Of a stretch of 64,000 nt of DNA, positions 44,793 through 58,537 are shown piece after piece. Made by a program: the position numbers and the translations under genes. The notes under the pieces were generated by a model that had not been told where the DNA came from, did not search any database, and saw only the letters and a list, made by a program, of their open reading frames with translations. Position 1 is the stretch's first letter; each line of letters begins with the position of its first letter. The DNA comes from Mesorhizobium sp. SOD10. GTDB taxonomy: Bacteria > Pseudomonadota > Alphaproteobacteria > Rhizobiales > Rhizobiaceae. The stretch lies in the NCBI GenBank assembly GCA_000824805.1, contig CCNA01000023.1, positions 62,001 through 126,000 of the forward strand, given 5' to 3'.

Positions 44793-45113
44793 ATGACGTA
44801 CAATGTCATCCGCTACGGCGTGAAGGACACCAGCATCGCCGAGAACCGGGCGCTGGTGGAGAAAGTGTTCGAGGCGCTGGATAAAACGCAGCCGCAATCG
44901 GTGCGCTACCTGGTGCTTGAGCTCGACAACGGCGAATTCATCCACCTTGTCGGCTATGACAAGGACAGCTCGGCGCTGACCGAACTCGACGCCTTCAAAG
45001 CCTTCGGCGCCAATCACGGCGGGCGGCGTTCAACACCCCTTGTGAGGGCGCCGGCGAAGATCGTCGGCAATTATCGTATGCTGGCCAAGGCCGATGAGAT
45101 CGTGCCCGCCTGA
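44793..45113 (+). CDS. Small protein of unknown function (106 aa) upstream of an ECF sigma gene
   Basis: A 106-residue soluble protein (MTYNVIRYGVKDTSIAENRALVEKV...), perhaps a ferredoxin-like or ABM-type alpha/beta fold judged from the repeated strand-helix alternation and small size. No Cys or obvious catalytic motif. The ribosome site is CAGGAGACGACC. It lies 41 bp before the sigma-factor gene, so it probably shares its transcript. I do not recognise the family. Confidence 0.75.
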   Translation: MTYNVIRYGVKDTSIAENRALVEKVFEALDKTQPQSVRYLVLELDNGEFIHLVGYDKDSSALTELDAFKAFGANHGGRRSTPLVRAPAKIVGNYRMLAKADEIVPA

Positions 45114-45154
45114 GCAGGGCACAGCGTGGCGTTGGCGAGACGAGAAAGAGGACG

Positions 45155-46042
45155 ATGAGCTTGGCAGGGTTCGGCCGCGCGCAACTTGAAGCCATGCTTG
45201 TCGGCCTGCGGCCGAAACTGCACCGCTATGCGGCCCGCATGGCGGGCTCGACCGTCGACGGCGAGGACATCGTGCAGGAGGCGGTGGTGAAGGCGCTTGC
45301 TGCATATGACGGCGGCGCTCTCGTCGAACGGCCCGAGCAGTGGCTGTTCCGCATCGCCCACAATGCGGCGCAGGATCATCTGCGCCGCCGCCAGCGGGAG
45401 CGCTCCCGCAACACCGAGGCCGATATGACGACAATGGAGGATCTCTCGGCCAACTCCGAGGCGAGGCTTGCTGCAGCAACAAGCCTGCGCACGTTCATGC
45501 GGCTCACGCCGGCGCAGCGGAGCGCCGTGGTCCTGACCGACGTGCTCGGCCTCAGCCTTTCCGAAACATGCGAGGTGACGGGCGCGACCTTGGCTGCAAC
45601 CAAGGCGGCGCTGCATCGCGGCCGGGCAGAGCTGAGGGCGCTGGCCGCCCGAACCGACGACGTCGCCATGCCCAAGCTCGACCCGGAGGAGGAGCGCCGC
45701 CTGCGCCGCTATGTCGACCTGTTCAACGCGCGCGATTTCGACGGGGTCAGGAGACTGATCGCCGAGGATGTCCGGGTCGACGTCATCAATCGCGTCCGCC
45801 TCACCGGCAAGAAGGAAGCCTCGATCTATTTCGGCAATTACGACCGCCTCGGCGACTGGGCACTGTCGCTCGGCTTCCTCGATGGCCAGCCGGCGATCCT
45901 GATCCGCAACCCACAGGCGGGCGATGCGGTGCGCGGCTTCGTGCTGATCGACTGGCGCGGTGAGGAGGTCGTGCGCATCCGCGATTTCCGCCACGTTGCG
46001 TACTGCGTCGAGAATGCCGACATCCGCCCTATAGCCCTTTGA
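45155..46042 (+). CDS. ECF sigma factor with C-terminal SnoaL-like domain
   Basis: A 295-residue extracytoplasmic-function sigma factor. Region 2 at about 20-80 (DGEDIVQEAVVKALAAY, WLFRIAHNAAQDHLRRRQ) and region 4 at about 110-155 (LTPAQRSAVVLTDVLGLSLSETCEVTGATLAATKAALHRGRAEL) are followed by about 120 residues resembling a SnoaL/NTF2-like domain (LRRYVDLFNARDFDGVRRLI). Such C-terminal extensions (ECF41-like groups) replace or supplement an anti-sigma factor. No anti-sigma gene is adjacent. Confidence 0.88.
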   Translation: MSLAGFGRAQLEAMLVGLRPKLHRYAARMAGSTVDGEDIVQEAVVKALAAYDGGALVERPEQWLFRIAHNAAQDHLRRRQRERSRNTEADMTTMEDLSANSEARLAAATSLRTFMRLTPAQRSAVVLTDVLGLSLSETCEVTGATLAATKAALHRGRAELRALAARTDDVAMPKLDPEEERRLRRYVDLFNARDFDGVRRLIAEDVRVDVINRVRLTGKKEASIYFGNYDRLGDWALSLGFLDGQPAILIRNPQAGDAVRGFVLIDWRGEEVVRIRDFRHVAYCVENADIRPIAL

Positions 46043-46272
46043 TCGCCGCGTGAGGCGCTGCCTCATCAAATCATCGTGAAGTCGCGCGATCGTCACGGAT
46101 CGGCCATCAGTGCAGCAGCATAGGCCTGCTCGAAGTCGGCCAGTTCCCCAGTCCCAAACGCCTCGGCACGATCATTTCACCGTCCGCGAAGAAGGGCGCC
46201 TAGCCGGACCCCGTAGTTTTTGTCTTTTCACCAATCACGTAGCGGGCGGATACGAGCCCGCGAGGTTTTCTG

Positions 46273-50339
<4,067 letters not shown>

Positions 50340-50343
<4 letters not shown>

Positions 50344-50810
50344 CGCGCGCCGCCGGCATGAGTGACCAGCCGGTTGCCCTGGAGCCTGTCGGCAAGGGCA
50401 ACCGGGCGGCGGTACTGGCGCTCGAGCTGGCGCCAGAACAACAAGGCTTCGTCGCCTCCAACACAGACTCGCTGGCCGAGGCTCGCCGGGATGGCGAGGC
50501 CATCCCTCGCGCCGTGGTCGCCGCGGGGCGTGTCGTCGGATTCCTCATGTACAGCGCGCCCGATGACGATGACGAAGCGATCATCTATCGTTTGATGATC
50601 GACCGGCGCGAGCAGGGCAAGGGCCTCGGCCGCGCCGCCATCGCCAAGGCGCTGGAAGAGATTGCGCGCCTTGGCCATGTCCGTCGTGTCTCGATCTGCT
50701 ACGAGCTCGAGAACGAGGCAGCGCGCCGGCTTTACGCCGGCTTCGGTTTCGTGGAGCAGGAACCGGACGAAGACGGCGAGATGATCGCCGTGCTCGAATT
50801 GGGCGGATAG
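50340..50810 (+). CDS. GNAT acetyltransferase of the spermidine/BltD type
   Basis: A 156-residue N-acetyltransferase. The segment QQGFVASNTDSLAEA, then VVGFLMY, LMIDRREQGKGLGRAAI (acetyl-CoA loop, residues about 86-101) and NEAARRLYAGFGFVE match polyamine N-acetyltransferases such as BltD and PaiA. Its GTG start overlaps the Pls-like stop (GTGA); an ATG at 50358 is an alternative start. The fixed location suggests acetylation of the amine-rich product or of its precursors, possibly for self-protection; this is inferred. Confidence 0.85.
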
Positions 50811-50814
50811 GGCG

Positions 50815-51465
50815 TTGAACACCCCACCGACAGGGGCGCGGCCGGACATCGAGATGGCCGTCGAGCGCGCATTGACAGGCTTCGCACCGCCCGGCCTGAT
50901 CACCGGCTGCCGTCTTATTTGCACCGGAGACGAGCGCTATCTCCTGCCGGCGGAAAACGCCTCCATCGCCACCCGCGGTCACAGGGCGCGGGCCGCCAGC
51001 GGGGCGGGTCGCCTGGTGGCGCACGAATTGCTCCGGCGGCTTGGGTGCGCGAATCCCGCCGTGCCCCGCGGCCAACAGGGAAACCCGATCTGGCCCGCGG
51101 GCACCATCGGCTCGATAGCGCATGACGACGACCTCGCCGTGGCGGTCGCCGCGCGATCCGACGCCATGACAAGCGTGGGCATCGACATCGAACCCGCCCT
51201 GCCCTTGCCTCGGGAGCTGGAGGCGATCGTGGCCACGCCGCAAGACCGCCTGGGCGATCTCGAGGCCGGCATAGGCAGCCGGGTCCTGTTTGCCGCCAAG
51301 GAGGCGGTCTACAAGGCATCGTTTCCGCTCGACGGCCGTGTGCTGGGCTTCGAGGACATCGGCGTCGATTTCGAATCGGGCGAAGCGGTCACATCAGCTG
51401 GCCGCATGCTGACGGTGCGCTTCGCCCTCTCGCCCAGAATCCTGACGCTGGCATACACGGCATAG
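50815..51465 (+). CDS. 4'-phosphopantetheinyl transferase (EntD/Sfp superfamily)
   Basis: A 216-residue PPTase. The substrate motif PRGQQGNPIWPAGTIGSIAH, the metal motif SVGIDIEP (Asp124, Glu126) and the LFAAKEAVYKASFP motif (Lys162, Glu163, Lys167) are present. It would attach phosphopantetheine from CoA to Ser584 of the adjacent synthetase. The start is TTG at 50815, four bases after the GNAT stop; the next ATG is at 50854 and would shorten the N-terminus by 13 residues. Its presence makes the three-gene unit self-sufficient. Confidence 0.88.
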   Translation: MNTPPTGARPDIEMAVERALTGFAPPGLITGCRLICTGDERYLLPAENASIATRGHRARAASGAGRLVAHELLRRLGCANPAVPRGQQGNPIWPAGTIGSIAHDDDLAVAVAARSDAMTSVGIDIEPALPLPRELEAIVATPQDRLGDLEAGIGSRVLFAAKEAVYKASFPLDGRVLGFEDIGVDFESGEAVTSAGRMLTVRFALSPRILTLAYTA

Positions 51466-51623
51466 GCGCGGGTTGGGGGTCTTCACCACCACAACCTTAC
51501 CTCTCAAAAGCCGCGTTGCTCATCCCAGCTTCCCAGGCTGCTCGTGCAGGCCCGAACGGCGCCGCAGGCGAACTGAGACGCTTGCGAATTTTCAGCCGGC
51601 GGTGGCGCGCGGACGTCGCGAGA

Positions 51624-52153
<530 letters not shown>

Positions 52154-52389
52154 TGCCTGTTCCTCACATGGCATTCGCGTGATCTGATTGCGCTGTGCAA
52201 TCGGTTCAGGTTAGGTCGACTGATTTTATTTTGCAATTGGTTTTGGCTCGTGCTTGAACGCCGAGCACTCCGGCTCTCCGGCGGGCCTGGCTGTCGAGCG
52301 AGGCTCGGCCGAAGCATGGACTTCCACGCCGCTCCCGCACTGCCGCCCGTCAAAATGGCGTGGCCACTCAATCCAGTACGATGCCAAAG

Positions 52390-53271
52390 TTACGGATGCA
52401 GGTGCAGGCGTTTCACGCTGGCTGCCGCGAAGGTGATGAACCGCTTGACGCGCGCTGGCACGAACTTCTGAGCGGGGTAGGCGAAAAAAAGTCCCGTCAA
52501 GGGCGAACGCAGCGCCGGCAAAACGCGCACCAGCCGTTGTTGGTCTGCGAAAAAGGCCGGCAGGAACCCGATCCCGAGCCCCATGGTGACAAAGGTTCTG
52601 ACCGTTAGCAGGTCATCGCAGGTCAGGTCGCCCGATAGATCAAGGCTGATCTTCCGGTTTCCCATCAACAGGGGCAGAGGATGGGCCCAGGGCTTGCCGA
52701 ACCCAATCAGGTCGTGGTGCTTGAGATCGTCCACGTCAACGGGGACGCCGCGTCGGTCGAGATAGTGTTGGCTTGCGAACAGTCCCGTCGGCCCTGTAAC
52801 GAAGGATCTGGTCACCAGGCTTGAATCGCGTAGCGGACCGACACGGATGGCGAGATCGACGCCTTCCGCGATCATGTCGACGATCCGATCCGTGACGATC
52901 AGCTCGATTTTCACCATCGGGAACGTTTCGCGAAACGCGCCAATAATGGGTGGCAGCAAGCTTTGCGCGATATCGACGGCCGCTGTGAGCCGAAGCAGGC
53001 CGTCCAGGCTTCTTGTCCCTGACGCAACCGCGGCTTCGGCTGCCTCGATCTCACGAAGCCCGGCACGGCACCGGTCAAAATAGGCCTGGCCGGCAGGGGT
53101 GACGCGGAGCTTGCGGGTCGTACGCTGGATCAGGCCGACACCGAGGCGCTGCTCCAGCGCCGCCACCTTTGCGCTCACTGTGCTGGCGGGCATTCGGAGC
53201 CTTCGGGCAGCACCGGCAAAACTGCCCGCCTCCAGCACCTTGACGAAGACGCTGATCTCATCGATGCGCAT
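52390..53271 (-). CDS. LysR-family transcriptional regulator
   Basis: A 293-residue LysR protein. The helix-turn-helix SFAGAARRLRMPASTVSAKVAALEQRLGVGLIQRTTR is at residues 17-52, and the effector domain follows with DRIVDMIAEGVDLAIRVGPL typical of the CrgA/DmlR-like subgroup. It is divergent from the VOC dioxygenase-like gene at 53382 across 110 bp, its probable target. The 236 bp between it and the frameshifted gene hold nothing recognisable. Confidence 0.92.
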   Translation of the reverse strand: MRIDEISVFVKVLEAGSFAGAARRLRMPASTVSAKVAALEQRLGVGLIQRTTRKLRVTPAGQAYFDRCRAGLREIEAAEAAVASGTRSLDGLLRLTAAVDIAQSLLPPIIGAFRETFPMVKIELIVTDRIVDMIAEGVDLAIRVGPLRDSSLVTRSFVTGPTGLFASQHYLDRRGVPVDVDDLKHHDLIGFGKPWAHPLPLLMGNRKISLDLSGDLTCDDLLTVRTFVTMGLGIGFLPAFFADQQRLVRVLPALRSPLTGLFFAYPAQKFVPARVKRFITFAAASVKRLHLHP

Positions 53272-53381
53272 GCCGACTATTATGCAGAAGTATGGATGAT
53301 GATTCCAGATTATGCCGTCTTGTGACGAAACGGTTTTCGCAATCTGCTTTCGACTGGGAAGACGCTAGAAGGAGACGGAGA

Positions 53382-53909
53382 ATGAAAGGGCCGATCACGA
53401 GAAGCGAGCCGATCGACCCGCGCGTCCGCGTCGGGCATGTTCATCTGAAGGTTGCAAATCTCGAGCGATCGCTTGCTTTCTACTGCGGGGTGCTTGGCTT
53501 CGGCCTGCAGGGCCTGCTTGAAGACGAGGCCGCGTTCCTCGCGGCCGGCGGCTATCACCATCACCTCGCGATCAACACTTGGGAAAGCCGAGGCGGTTCG
53601 CCGCCGCCGGAAGGATCGACCGGTCTCCATCACGTTGCCTTTGTGTATCCAACACGAGCCGCGCTCGGCAGCGCACTCCGCCGCCTTCGCACGGCGGGTG
53701 TAGAACTCACTGGCGCCAGCGACCACGGCGGGACCGAGGCGATCTATCTCCGCGATCCGGACGACAACGGCGTCGAACTCTATTGGGATCGACCCGAGAA
53801 GGAGTGGCCCCGCAACGCCGATGGCTCGTTGAAAATCGTCAGAAATCCCCTCGATGTCGATGACCTGGCCGCCGAAGGATCGCCTGAATCCTCGGTTGGG
53901 AAAGGATAA
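53382..53909 (+). CDS. VOC-family protein, catechol-2,3-dioxygenase-like
   Basis: A 175-residue VOC protein. The metal-binding pattern is VGHVHLKVANLERSLAFY, GLHHVAFVYP and DDNGVELYWDRP (His, His, Glu), as in CatE-type extradiol dioxygenases and glyoxalases. The ATG at 53382 has an ideal AGAAGGAGA site; an upstream in-frame ATG at 53292 overlaps the promoter region. It is divergent from a LysR gene. Confidence 0.88.
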   Translation: MKGPITRSEPIDPRVRVGHVHLKVANLERSLAFYCGVLGFGLQGLLEDEAAFLAAGGYHHHLAINTWESRGGSPPPEGSTGLHHVAFVYPTRAALGSALRRLRTAGVELTGASDHGGTEAIYLRDPDDNGVELYWDRPEKEWPRNADGSLKIVRNPLDVDDLAAEGSPESSVGKG

Positions 53910-54096
53910 ATCTGTGCGTTGCTAGGCCGAGAGGCATGGCGCTGGCCTTTCACCCATGCGGTGATCGGGCGTTTCGCATCCTAAAACGATCAGTCCCCGC
54001 GGTCAGCTATGCGCCGAGTTGCGGAAAGGGACAGGCAATTCGCCCGGCAGAGATCAACGATCGACCGTCCGGCAACGCCAGGAAACAGCAGAAAAA

Positions 54097-54173
54097 TGGC
54101 GCGCCCGAAGAGATTCGAACTCCTGACCCCCAGATTCGTAGTCTGGTGCTCTATCCAGCTGAGCTACGGGCGC
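54097..54173 (-). tRNA. tRNA-Arg (anticodon ACG)
   Basis: Read on the minus strand: acceptor stem GCGCCCG (54173-54167) pairs with CGGGCGC, D-arm AGCTCAGCTGGATAGAGCA, anticodon stem CCAGA-CTACGAA-TCTGG with anticodon ACG, variable loop GGGGTC, T-arm AGGAGTTCGAATCTCTT region, encoded CCA at 54099-54097. 77 nt. Decodes CGU/CGC/CGA after A34 deamination. Confidence 0.97.
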
Positions 54174-54361
54174 GCAATAGGCCGTGTTTGACACAAGCCC
54201 CGCGATCCGGTCGAGACGGCCGGCCGCGATGTGGAGTGTTCCCTAACGGCTGAATTTGCGAAAAGCAAGCCGATCCGGCAAAAGTTTTGTCGCAGGTGTT
54301 TTTGCCGATGCCGATCGAGGCGCGGCGCTGCCGGCAGGCGGCTCGGCCAGAGGCCGTGACC

Positions 54362-55849
54362 TCAAGCGGGGCGGCGCAGGCCGTTGCGCGCCTGGTCGAG
54401 CCGCACCGGCTGATCGGGGATGGTGACGGCGAAGACGGTGCGGCCGCCGATCGATTCGACGAGCTCGACCGTGCCGCCATGGGCGCGGATCAATTCATGC
54501 GCGATCGCCAGGCCGAGCCCGGTGCCGCCGCTGCGCGCCGAGCCGCGGAAGGCGGCGAACAGATTCTCGCGCGCCTTGGGCGGCAGGCCGGGGCCGGTGT
54601 CGGTCACGGTGATGCGGCTGACGCTGCCGTGGCGCTCGGCCGCGACCGCCAGCCGGCGCACCACCGCGCTTTCGGTGTCGGCGGCCATCGCCTGTACGGC
54701 GTTGCGGCACAGATTGGTGAGTACCCGGAAGAGATGGTCGGAATCGGCGTCGACCTCGAAAGCGAGATCGACGGCGTTGATGAACTCGATGCCTTCCTCG
54801 ATGTCGAGCAGGCCGTGCACGTCATCGACAAGCTGGCGGAGCCTCAACCTGCGGCGCGACGGCGCTGGCTCCTGCGTGCGGCCGTAGGCGAGCACGCCCT
54901 CGGAATAGGCAACGGCGCGGTCGAGCGCGCGCAGAAGCTTCGGCGCGAAGGACTGCACGGTCGGGTCCTTCACCTGGCGCAGGCGGTCGGACATCAGCTG
55001 CGCGGAAGCGAGGATGTTGCGCATGTCGTGGTTGATCTTGGAGACGGCCAGGCCGAGGTCGGCGAGATGCTTCTGTTCCGACAGCATCTTCTGCAGCCGA
55101 CCCTGCATCTGCGACAGCTCGCGCTCGGCAACCCCGATCTCGTCGGCGCGGTCCGTCGGAGAGATGACGCGGCCTGGATCGTCCGGCGCCTCGGAGAAGG
55201 CCAGGATCGAGCGCGTCATGGTGCGGATCGGCCCGATCATGATCAGGTCGATCGCCGCATAGACCAGCATGGCGGTGAAGAGCGAGATCAGCAGCGAGAC
55301 GACGGCGACATTGCGCGAATATCTCAGCATGGCGTCGCGCAAGCGGTAATCCGGCATGATCAGCTCGAATTCCTTGTCGCTTTCGCCGACCGGGCCGAAG
55401 ACGCGCAGCATGCGCTTGCCGCCGAAGAAGAGCGTGTCGAGCGCGCCGGTCATGCCGTTGACCAGGCCTACATCGGCGATATCGATATGCTCGTCGACCT
55501 GGGGCGGCATGTCGGAAACGACGAGCAGCCGGGAGACCCCGCCGTCGCGCACGGCGATCGCCTTGGCGCCGATCGCCATCAGCACGTCGTTCTGGGCGTT
55601 GTGCGACAGCGCGTTGGGCTCGCCCTGCAAGAGCACAATCGATACGGCTGCGGCGGTGCTCAAGCGCTCCTTCAGCCAGTTGACCCGATAGCTGGCGATC
55701 CAGGGCAGGAAGATCAGGACTTCGGCCAAGAGCACGAAGGCGATGGTGAGGAAGAGAAGCTTGGTCGAGAGGCCGCGCGACAGCGGCACCCGGCGCGGCG
55801 AATTCGCCGGCCTTGTCTTTTCCTCGGTGGACAGAGCTTCACTCGTCAT
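54362..55849 (-). CDS. Membrane sensor histidine kinase (HAMP-type)
   Basis: A 495-residue sensor kinase. First membrane helix at about 31-53, a periplasmic region, second helix at 181-205, HAMP, then a dimerisation region with the phospho-acceptor His274 in AVSKINHDMRNILA and an ATPase domain with N-box NLCRNAVQAM, G1 DTGPGLP and G2 SGGTGLGLAIAHEL. No response-regulator gene is adjacent, so the partner is unknown. It is divergent from rpmH. Confidence 0.92.
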   Translation of the reverse strand: MTSEALSTEEKTRPANSPRRVPLSRGLSTKLLFLTIAFVLLAEVLIFLPWIASYRVNWLKERLSTAAAVSIVLLQGEPNALSHNAQNDVLMAIGAKAIAVRDGGVSRLLVVSDMPPQVDEHIDIADVGLVNGMTGALDTLFFGGKRMLRVFGPVGESDKEFELIMPDYRLRDAMLRYSRNVAVVSLLISLFTAMLVYAAIDLIMIGPIRTMTRSILAFSEAPDDPGRVISPTDRADEIGVAERELSQMQGRLQKMLSEQKHLADLGLAVSKINHDMRNILASAQLMSDRLRQVKDPTVQSFAPKLLRALDRAVAYSEGVLAYGRTQEPAPSRRRLRLRQLVDDVHGLLDIEEGIEFINAVDLAFEVDADSDHLFRVLTNLCRNAVQAMAADTESAVVRRLAVAAERHGSVSRITVTDTGPGLPPKARENLFAAFRGSARSGGTGLGLAIAHELIRAHGGTVELVESIGGRTVFAVTIPDQPVRLDQARNGLRRPA

Positions 55850-55954
55850 GACGCGGTCTTCACGAAGCCTTGATCGGGCGAGATTATGCGATTTGCGGCT
55901 TTTTTGCCAATTTCAACCTTGGTCCCGCGAAAAATGCCTCACGGCCGCGCCGGA

Positions 55955-55983
55955 TTGACTTCCAAAAACCTTCTTTCTATAAG
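55955..55983 (+). promoter_or_regulatory. Sigma-70 promoter of rpmH-rnpA-yidC
   Basis: TTGACT at 55955-55960 and TATAAG at 55978-55983 with a 17-base spacer, close to consensus. It would give a leader of about 115 nt before rpmH. Confidence 0.75.
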
Positions 55984-56104
55984 CCCGCTCACGCTCGGGC
56001 CATCCGTCCCGGCGCGGTTTCGATCGCGCCTAAGCCGGCCCGGCAAAGCTCCTGTTACAGAGTGACAGAATCAAGAAGGGCCGCACCCCGCGGTATTAAA
56101 ACAA

Positions 56105-56239
56105 ATGAAGCGTACATACCAACCGTCCAAGCTCGTCCGTAAGCGCCGGCATGGCTTCCGTGCCCGCATGGCCACCAAGGGTGGCCGTGGCGTCGTTGCT
56201 GCCCGCCGCAACCGCGGCCGCAAGCGGCTCAGCGCCTGA
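56105..56239 (+). CDS. rpmH: 50S ribosomal protein L34
   Basis: A 44-residue protein, MKRTYQPSKLVRKRRHGFRA start and NRGRKRLSA end, an invariant L34 pattern. It heads rpmH-rnpA-yidC, the standard bacterial order. It is followed 16 bp later by rnpA. Confidence 0.98.
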   Translation: MKRTYQPSKLVRKRRHGFRARMATKGGRGVVAARRNRGRKRLSA

Positions 56240-56255
56240 ACGAAAGACGAGATCG

Positions 56256-56609
56256 TTGCCCGCAACCGGCAAGCCAAAGGGACAGGTTCCCGGGCGGCTT
56301 CTGAAACGCGCGGATTTCCTGGCTGTGCGCGGTGGCGAAAAACGCCGCGGGCGGCTTTTTCTCGTTGAAGTTCTCGACCGCGGCGATGATCTTGCGCCGC
56401 GCGTCGGGTACACCGTCACCAAGAAGGTCGGCAACGCCGTGGTGCGCAACCGCGTCCGGCGACGGCTGAGGGAAGCCGTGCGAGTGCATGCCGCCGATGA
56501 CATGGCGCCCGGCAATGACTATGTGATCGTCGGGCGCGAAGACGTGCTTGCCATTCCGTTCGGCCAGTTGAAGGCCGAGCTTTCCCGCCGGCTGCGCGGA
56601 ACACGATAG
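56256..56609 (+). CDS. rnpA: Ribonuclease P protein component (TTG start)
   Basis: A 117-residue RNase P protein that assists the RNA subunit in 5' processing of tRNA precursors. The RNR signature is VRNRVRRRLREAVR and the central block FLVEVLDRGDDLAPRVGYTVTKK. The likely start is TTG at 56256, since the first in-frame ATG at 56151 lies inside rpmH in another frame and the extra residues resemble nothing in RnpA. Length and location support TTG. Confidence 0.88.
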   Translation: MPATGKPKGQVPGRLLKRADFLAVRGGEKRRGRLFLVEVLDRGDDLAPRVGYTVTKKVGNAVVRNRVRRRLREAVRVHAADDMAPGNDYVIVGREDVLAIPFGQLKAELSRRLRGTR

Positions 56610-56623
56610 GCCAAGGGCTTTCG

Positions 56624-58438
56624 ATGGAAAACAACCGCAATTTCTTCATCACCATCGCGCTGTCGGTGCTGATCCTGACGCTCTGGCAGGTGTTCTACAT
56701 GAACCCGAGGATGGAGCAGCAGCGCGAGCAGGCCCGCATCGAGCAGCAGCGCGTCGAGGCGCAGAAGAAGGAAGCACAGGGAACCAATCCGGGCGCGGCG
56801 ACGACGGCTCAGGCGCCGGGCGCCATTCCCAGCGCGCCCGGCGGCGACACCGCGACGGCGGCGAGCCGCGACCAGGCGATCGCCGCGACCAAGCGCGTCA
56901 AGATCGACACGCCGAGCCTCGAGGGTTCGATCAACCTGACCGGCGCGCGCCTCGACGACCTGAAGCTCAAGCACTACACCGAGACCGTCGATAAGAACTC
57001 GCCCGAGATCGAGCTGCTCAACCCGCAGGCGCTGCCCACCGGCTATTTCGCCGAGATCGGTTTCGTCGGCACAGACAAGACCGGTGCCGTGCCAAGCTCG
57101 GACACGGTGTGGAGCGTCGAGGGCAATCCGACGTTGACGCCGTCGACGCCGGTGACGCTGACCTACACCAACGACAAGGGTCTCACTTTCAAGCGCACCA
57201 TCTCGGTCGACAACGACTACATGTTCACCGTTTCCGACACGGTGCAGAATTCAGGCAGCGGCGCCGTCAGCCTATTCAACTACGGCCGGGTCACGCGCTA
57301 CGACAAGCCGGCAGTCGCCAGCACCTATGTGCTGCATGAAGGCCTGATCGGCTTCACCGGCACCGAAGGGCTGTCGGAGTACAAATATGCGGCCATCGAG
57401 AAGGACAAGGAAGTCAAGCCCGGCAAGTCGACCGACGGCTGGCTCGGCATCACCGACAAATACTGGGCCGTGACTCTGGTGCCGACCGAGAAGCAGCCCT
57501 TCCAGCCGCGCTATGCCTATTTCGAGGACGGGCGCCACCGCTACCAGTCCGACTTCTTGACCGATCCGATCAACATCGAGGCCGGCCAGTCGGCGACCGT
57601 CGAGACCGAGGTCTTCGCCGGCGCCAAGGAAGTCGCCAAGATCAACGCTTATGCGCAGGACCGTCACATCAAGCGGTTCGATCTTTTGATCGACTGGGGC
57701 TGGTTCTATTTCATCACCAAGCCGATGTTCTGGCTCATCGACACGCTCTACAAATTCTTCGGCAATTTCGGGCTGGCGATCCTCGCCACCACCGTCATCG
57801 TCAAAGCCATCTTCTTCCCGCTCGCCAACAAGTCCTACGCCTCGATGGCGAACATGAAGAAGGTGCAGCCGAAGATGCTGGAGATCCGCGAGAAATACGC
57901 GGACGACAAGATGAAGCAGCAGCAGGCGATGATGGAGCTCTACAAGACCGAGAAGATCAATCCGCTCGCCGGCTGCTGGCCGGTGGCGCTGCAGATCCCG
58001 GTCTTCTTCTCGCTCTACAAGGTGCTCTACATCACCATCGAGATGCGGCATGCGCCGTTCTTCGGCTGGATCCACGACCTCGCGGCGCCGGATCCGACGT
58101 CGATCTTCAACCTGTTCGGCCTGCTGCCCTTCGCGGTGCCCGCCTTCCTGCCGCATATGGGCGCCTGGGCGGTGGTGATGGGCATCACAATGTTCCTGCA
58201 GATGCGCATGAACCCGGCGCCGCCGGACCCGACGCAGGCGGCGATCTTCACCTGGATGCCGGTGATCTTCACCTTCATGATGGGCTCGTTCCCGGCCGGC
58301 CTCGTTATCTACTGGGCCTGGAACAACCTGCTGTCGATCCTGCAGCAGGGCGTGATCATGAAGCGCCAGGGCGCCAAGATCGAGTTGTGGGACAATCTGG
58401 CATCGATGTTCCGCAAGAAGCCATCGCCGGCGGAATAG
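56624..58438 (+). CDS. yidC: Membrane protein insertase YidC (long proteobacterial form)
   Basis: A 604-residue YidC. Membrane helix 1 at residues 5-26, then a large periplasmic P1 domain to about 360, a conserved five-helix core with FGNFGLAILATTVIVKAIFFPLANKSY (cytosolic-loop-flanked helix 2), and the C-terminal NNLLSILQQGVIMKR. It inserts inner membrane proteins alone or with SecYEG. It starts 14 bp after rnpA and ends in a strong terminator. Confidence 0.97.
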   Translation: MENNRNFFITIALSVLILTLWQVFYMNPRMEQQREQARIEQQRVEAQKKEAQGTNPGAATTAQAPGAIPSAPGGDTATAASRDQAIAATKRVKIDTPSLEGSINLTGARLDDLKLKHYTETVDKNSPEIELLNPQALPTGYFAEIGFVGTDKTGAVPSSDTVWSVEGNPTLTPSTPVTLTYTNDKGLTFKRTISVDNDYMFTVSDTVQNSGSGAVSLFNYGRVTRYDKPAVASTYVLHEGLIGFTGTEGLSEYKYAAIEKDKEVKPGKSTDGWLGITDKYWAVTLVPTEKQPFQPRYAYFEDGRHRYQSDFLTDPINIEAGQSATVETEVFAGAKEVAKINAYAQDRHIKRFDLLIDWGWFYFITKPMFWLIDTLYKFFGNFGLAILATTVIVKAIFFPLANKSYASMANMKKVQPKMLEIREKYADDKMKQQQAMMELYKTEKINPLAGCWPVALQIPVFFSLYKVLYITIEMRHAPFFGWIHDLAAPDPTSIFNLFGLLPFAVPAFLPHMGAWAVVMGITMFLQMRMNPAPPDPTQAAIFTWMPVIFTFMMGSFPAGLVIYWAWNNLLSILQQGVIMKRQGAKIELWDNLASMFRKKPSPAE

Positions 58439-58462
58439 AAGGCTTCCTCGACTTCCAATCAG

Positions 58463-58486
58463 AACCCCGGCCTGGCCGGGGTTTTT
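58463..58486 (+). terminator. Rho-independent terminator of yidC
   Basis: ACCCCGGCC and GGCCGGGGT are perfect arms around a single-base centre, flanked by AA/TT and followed by TTTTT. It lies 25 bp after the yidC stop. Confidence 0.88.
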
Positions 58487-58537
58487 GTTGGAGATGCCAA
58501 CGGGACAGCGCCAACATTCGCGATTGGCCATCCCGGT

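Noticed and set aside
55850..56104. Origin of replication beside rpmH
   Set aside because: The rpmH-rnpA-yidC region is near oriC in many bacteria, but no dnaA gene or clusters of DnaA boxes were seen, and alphaproteobacterial origins usually lie elsewhere.
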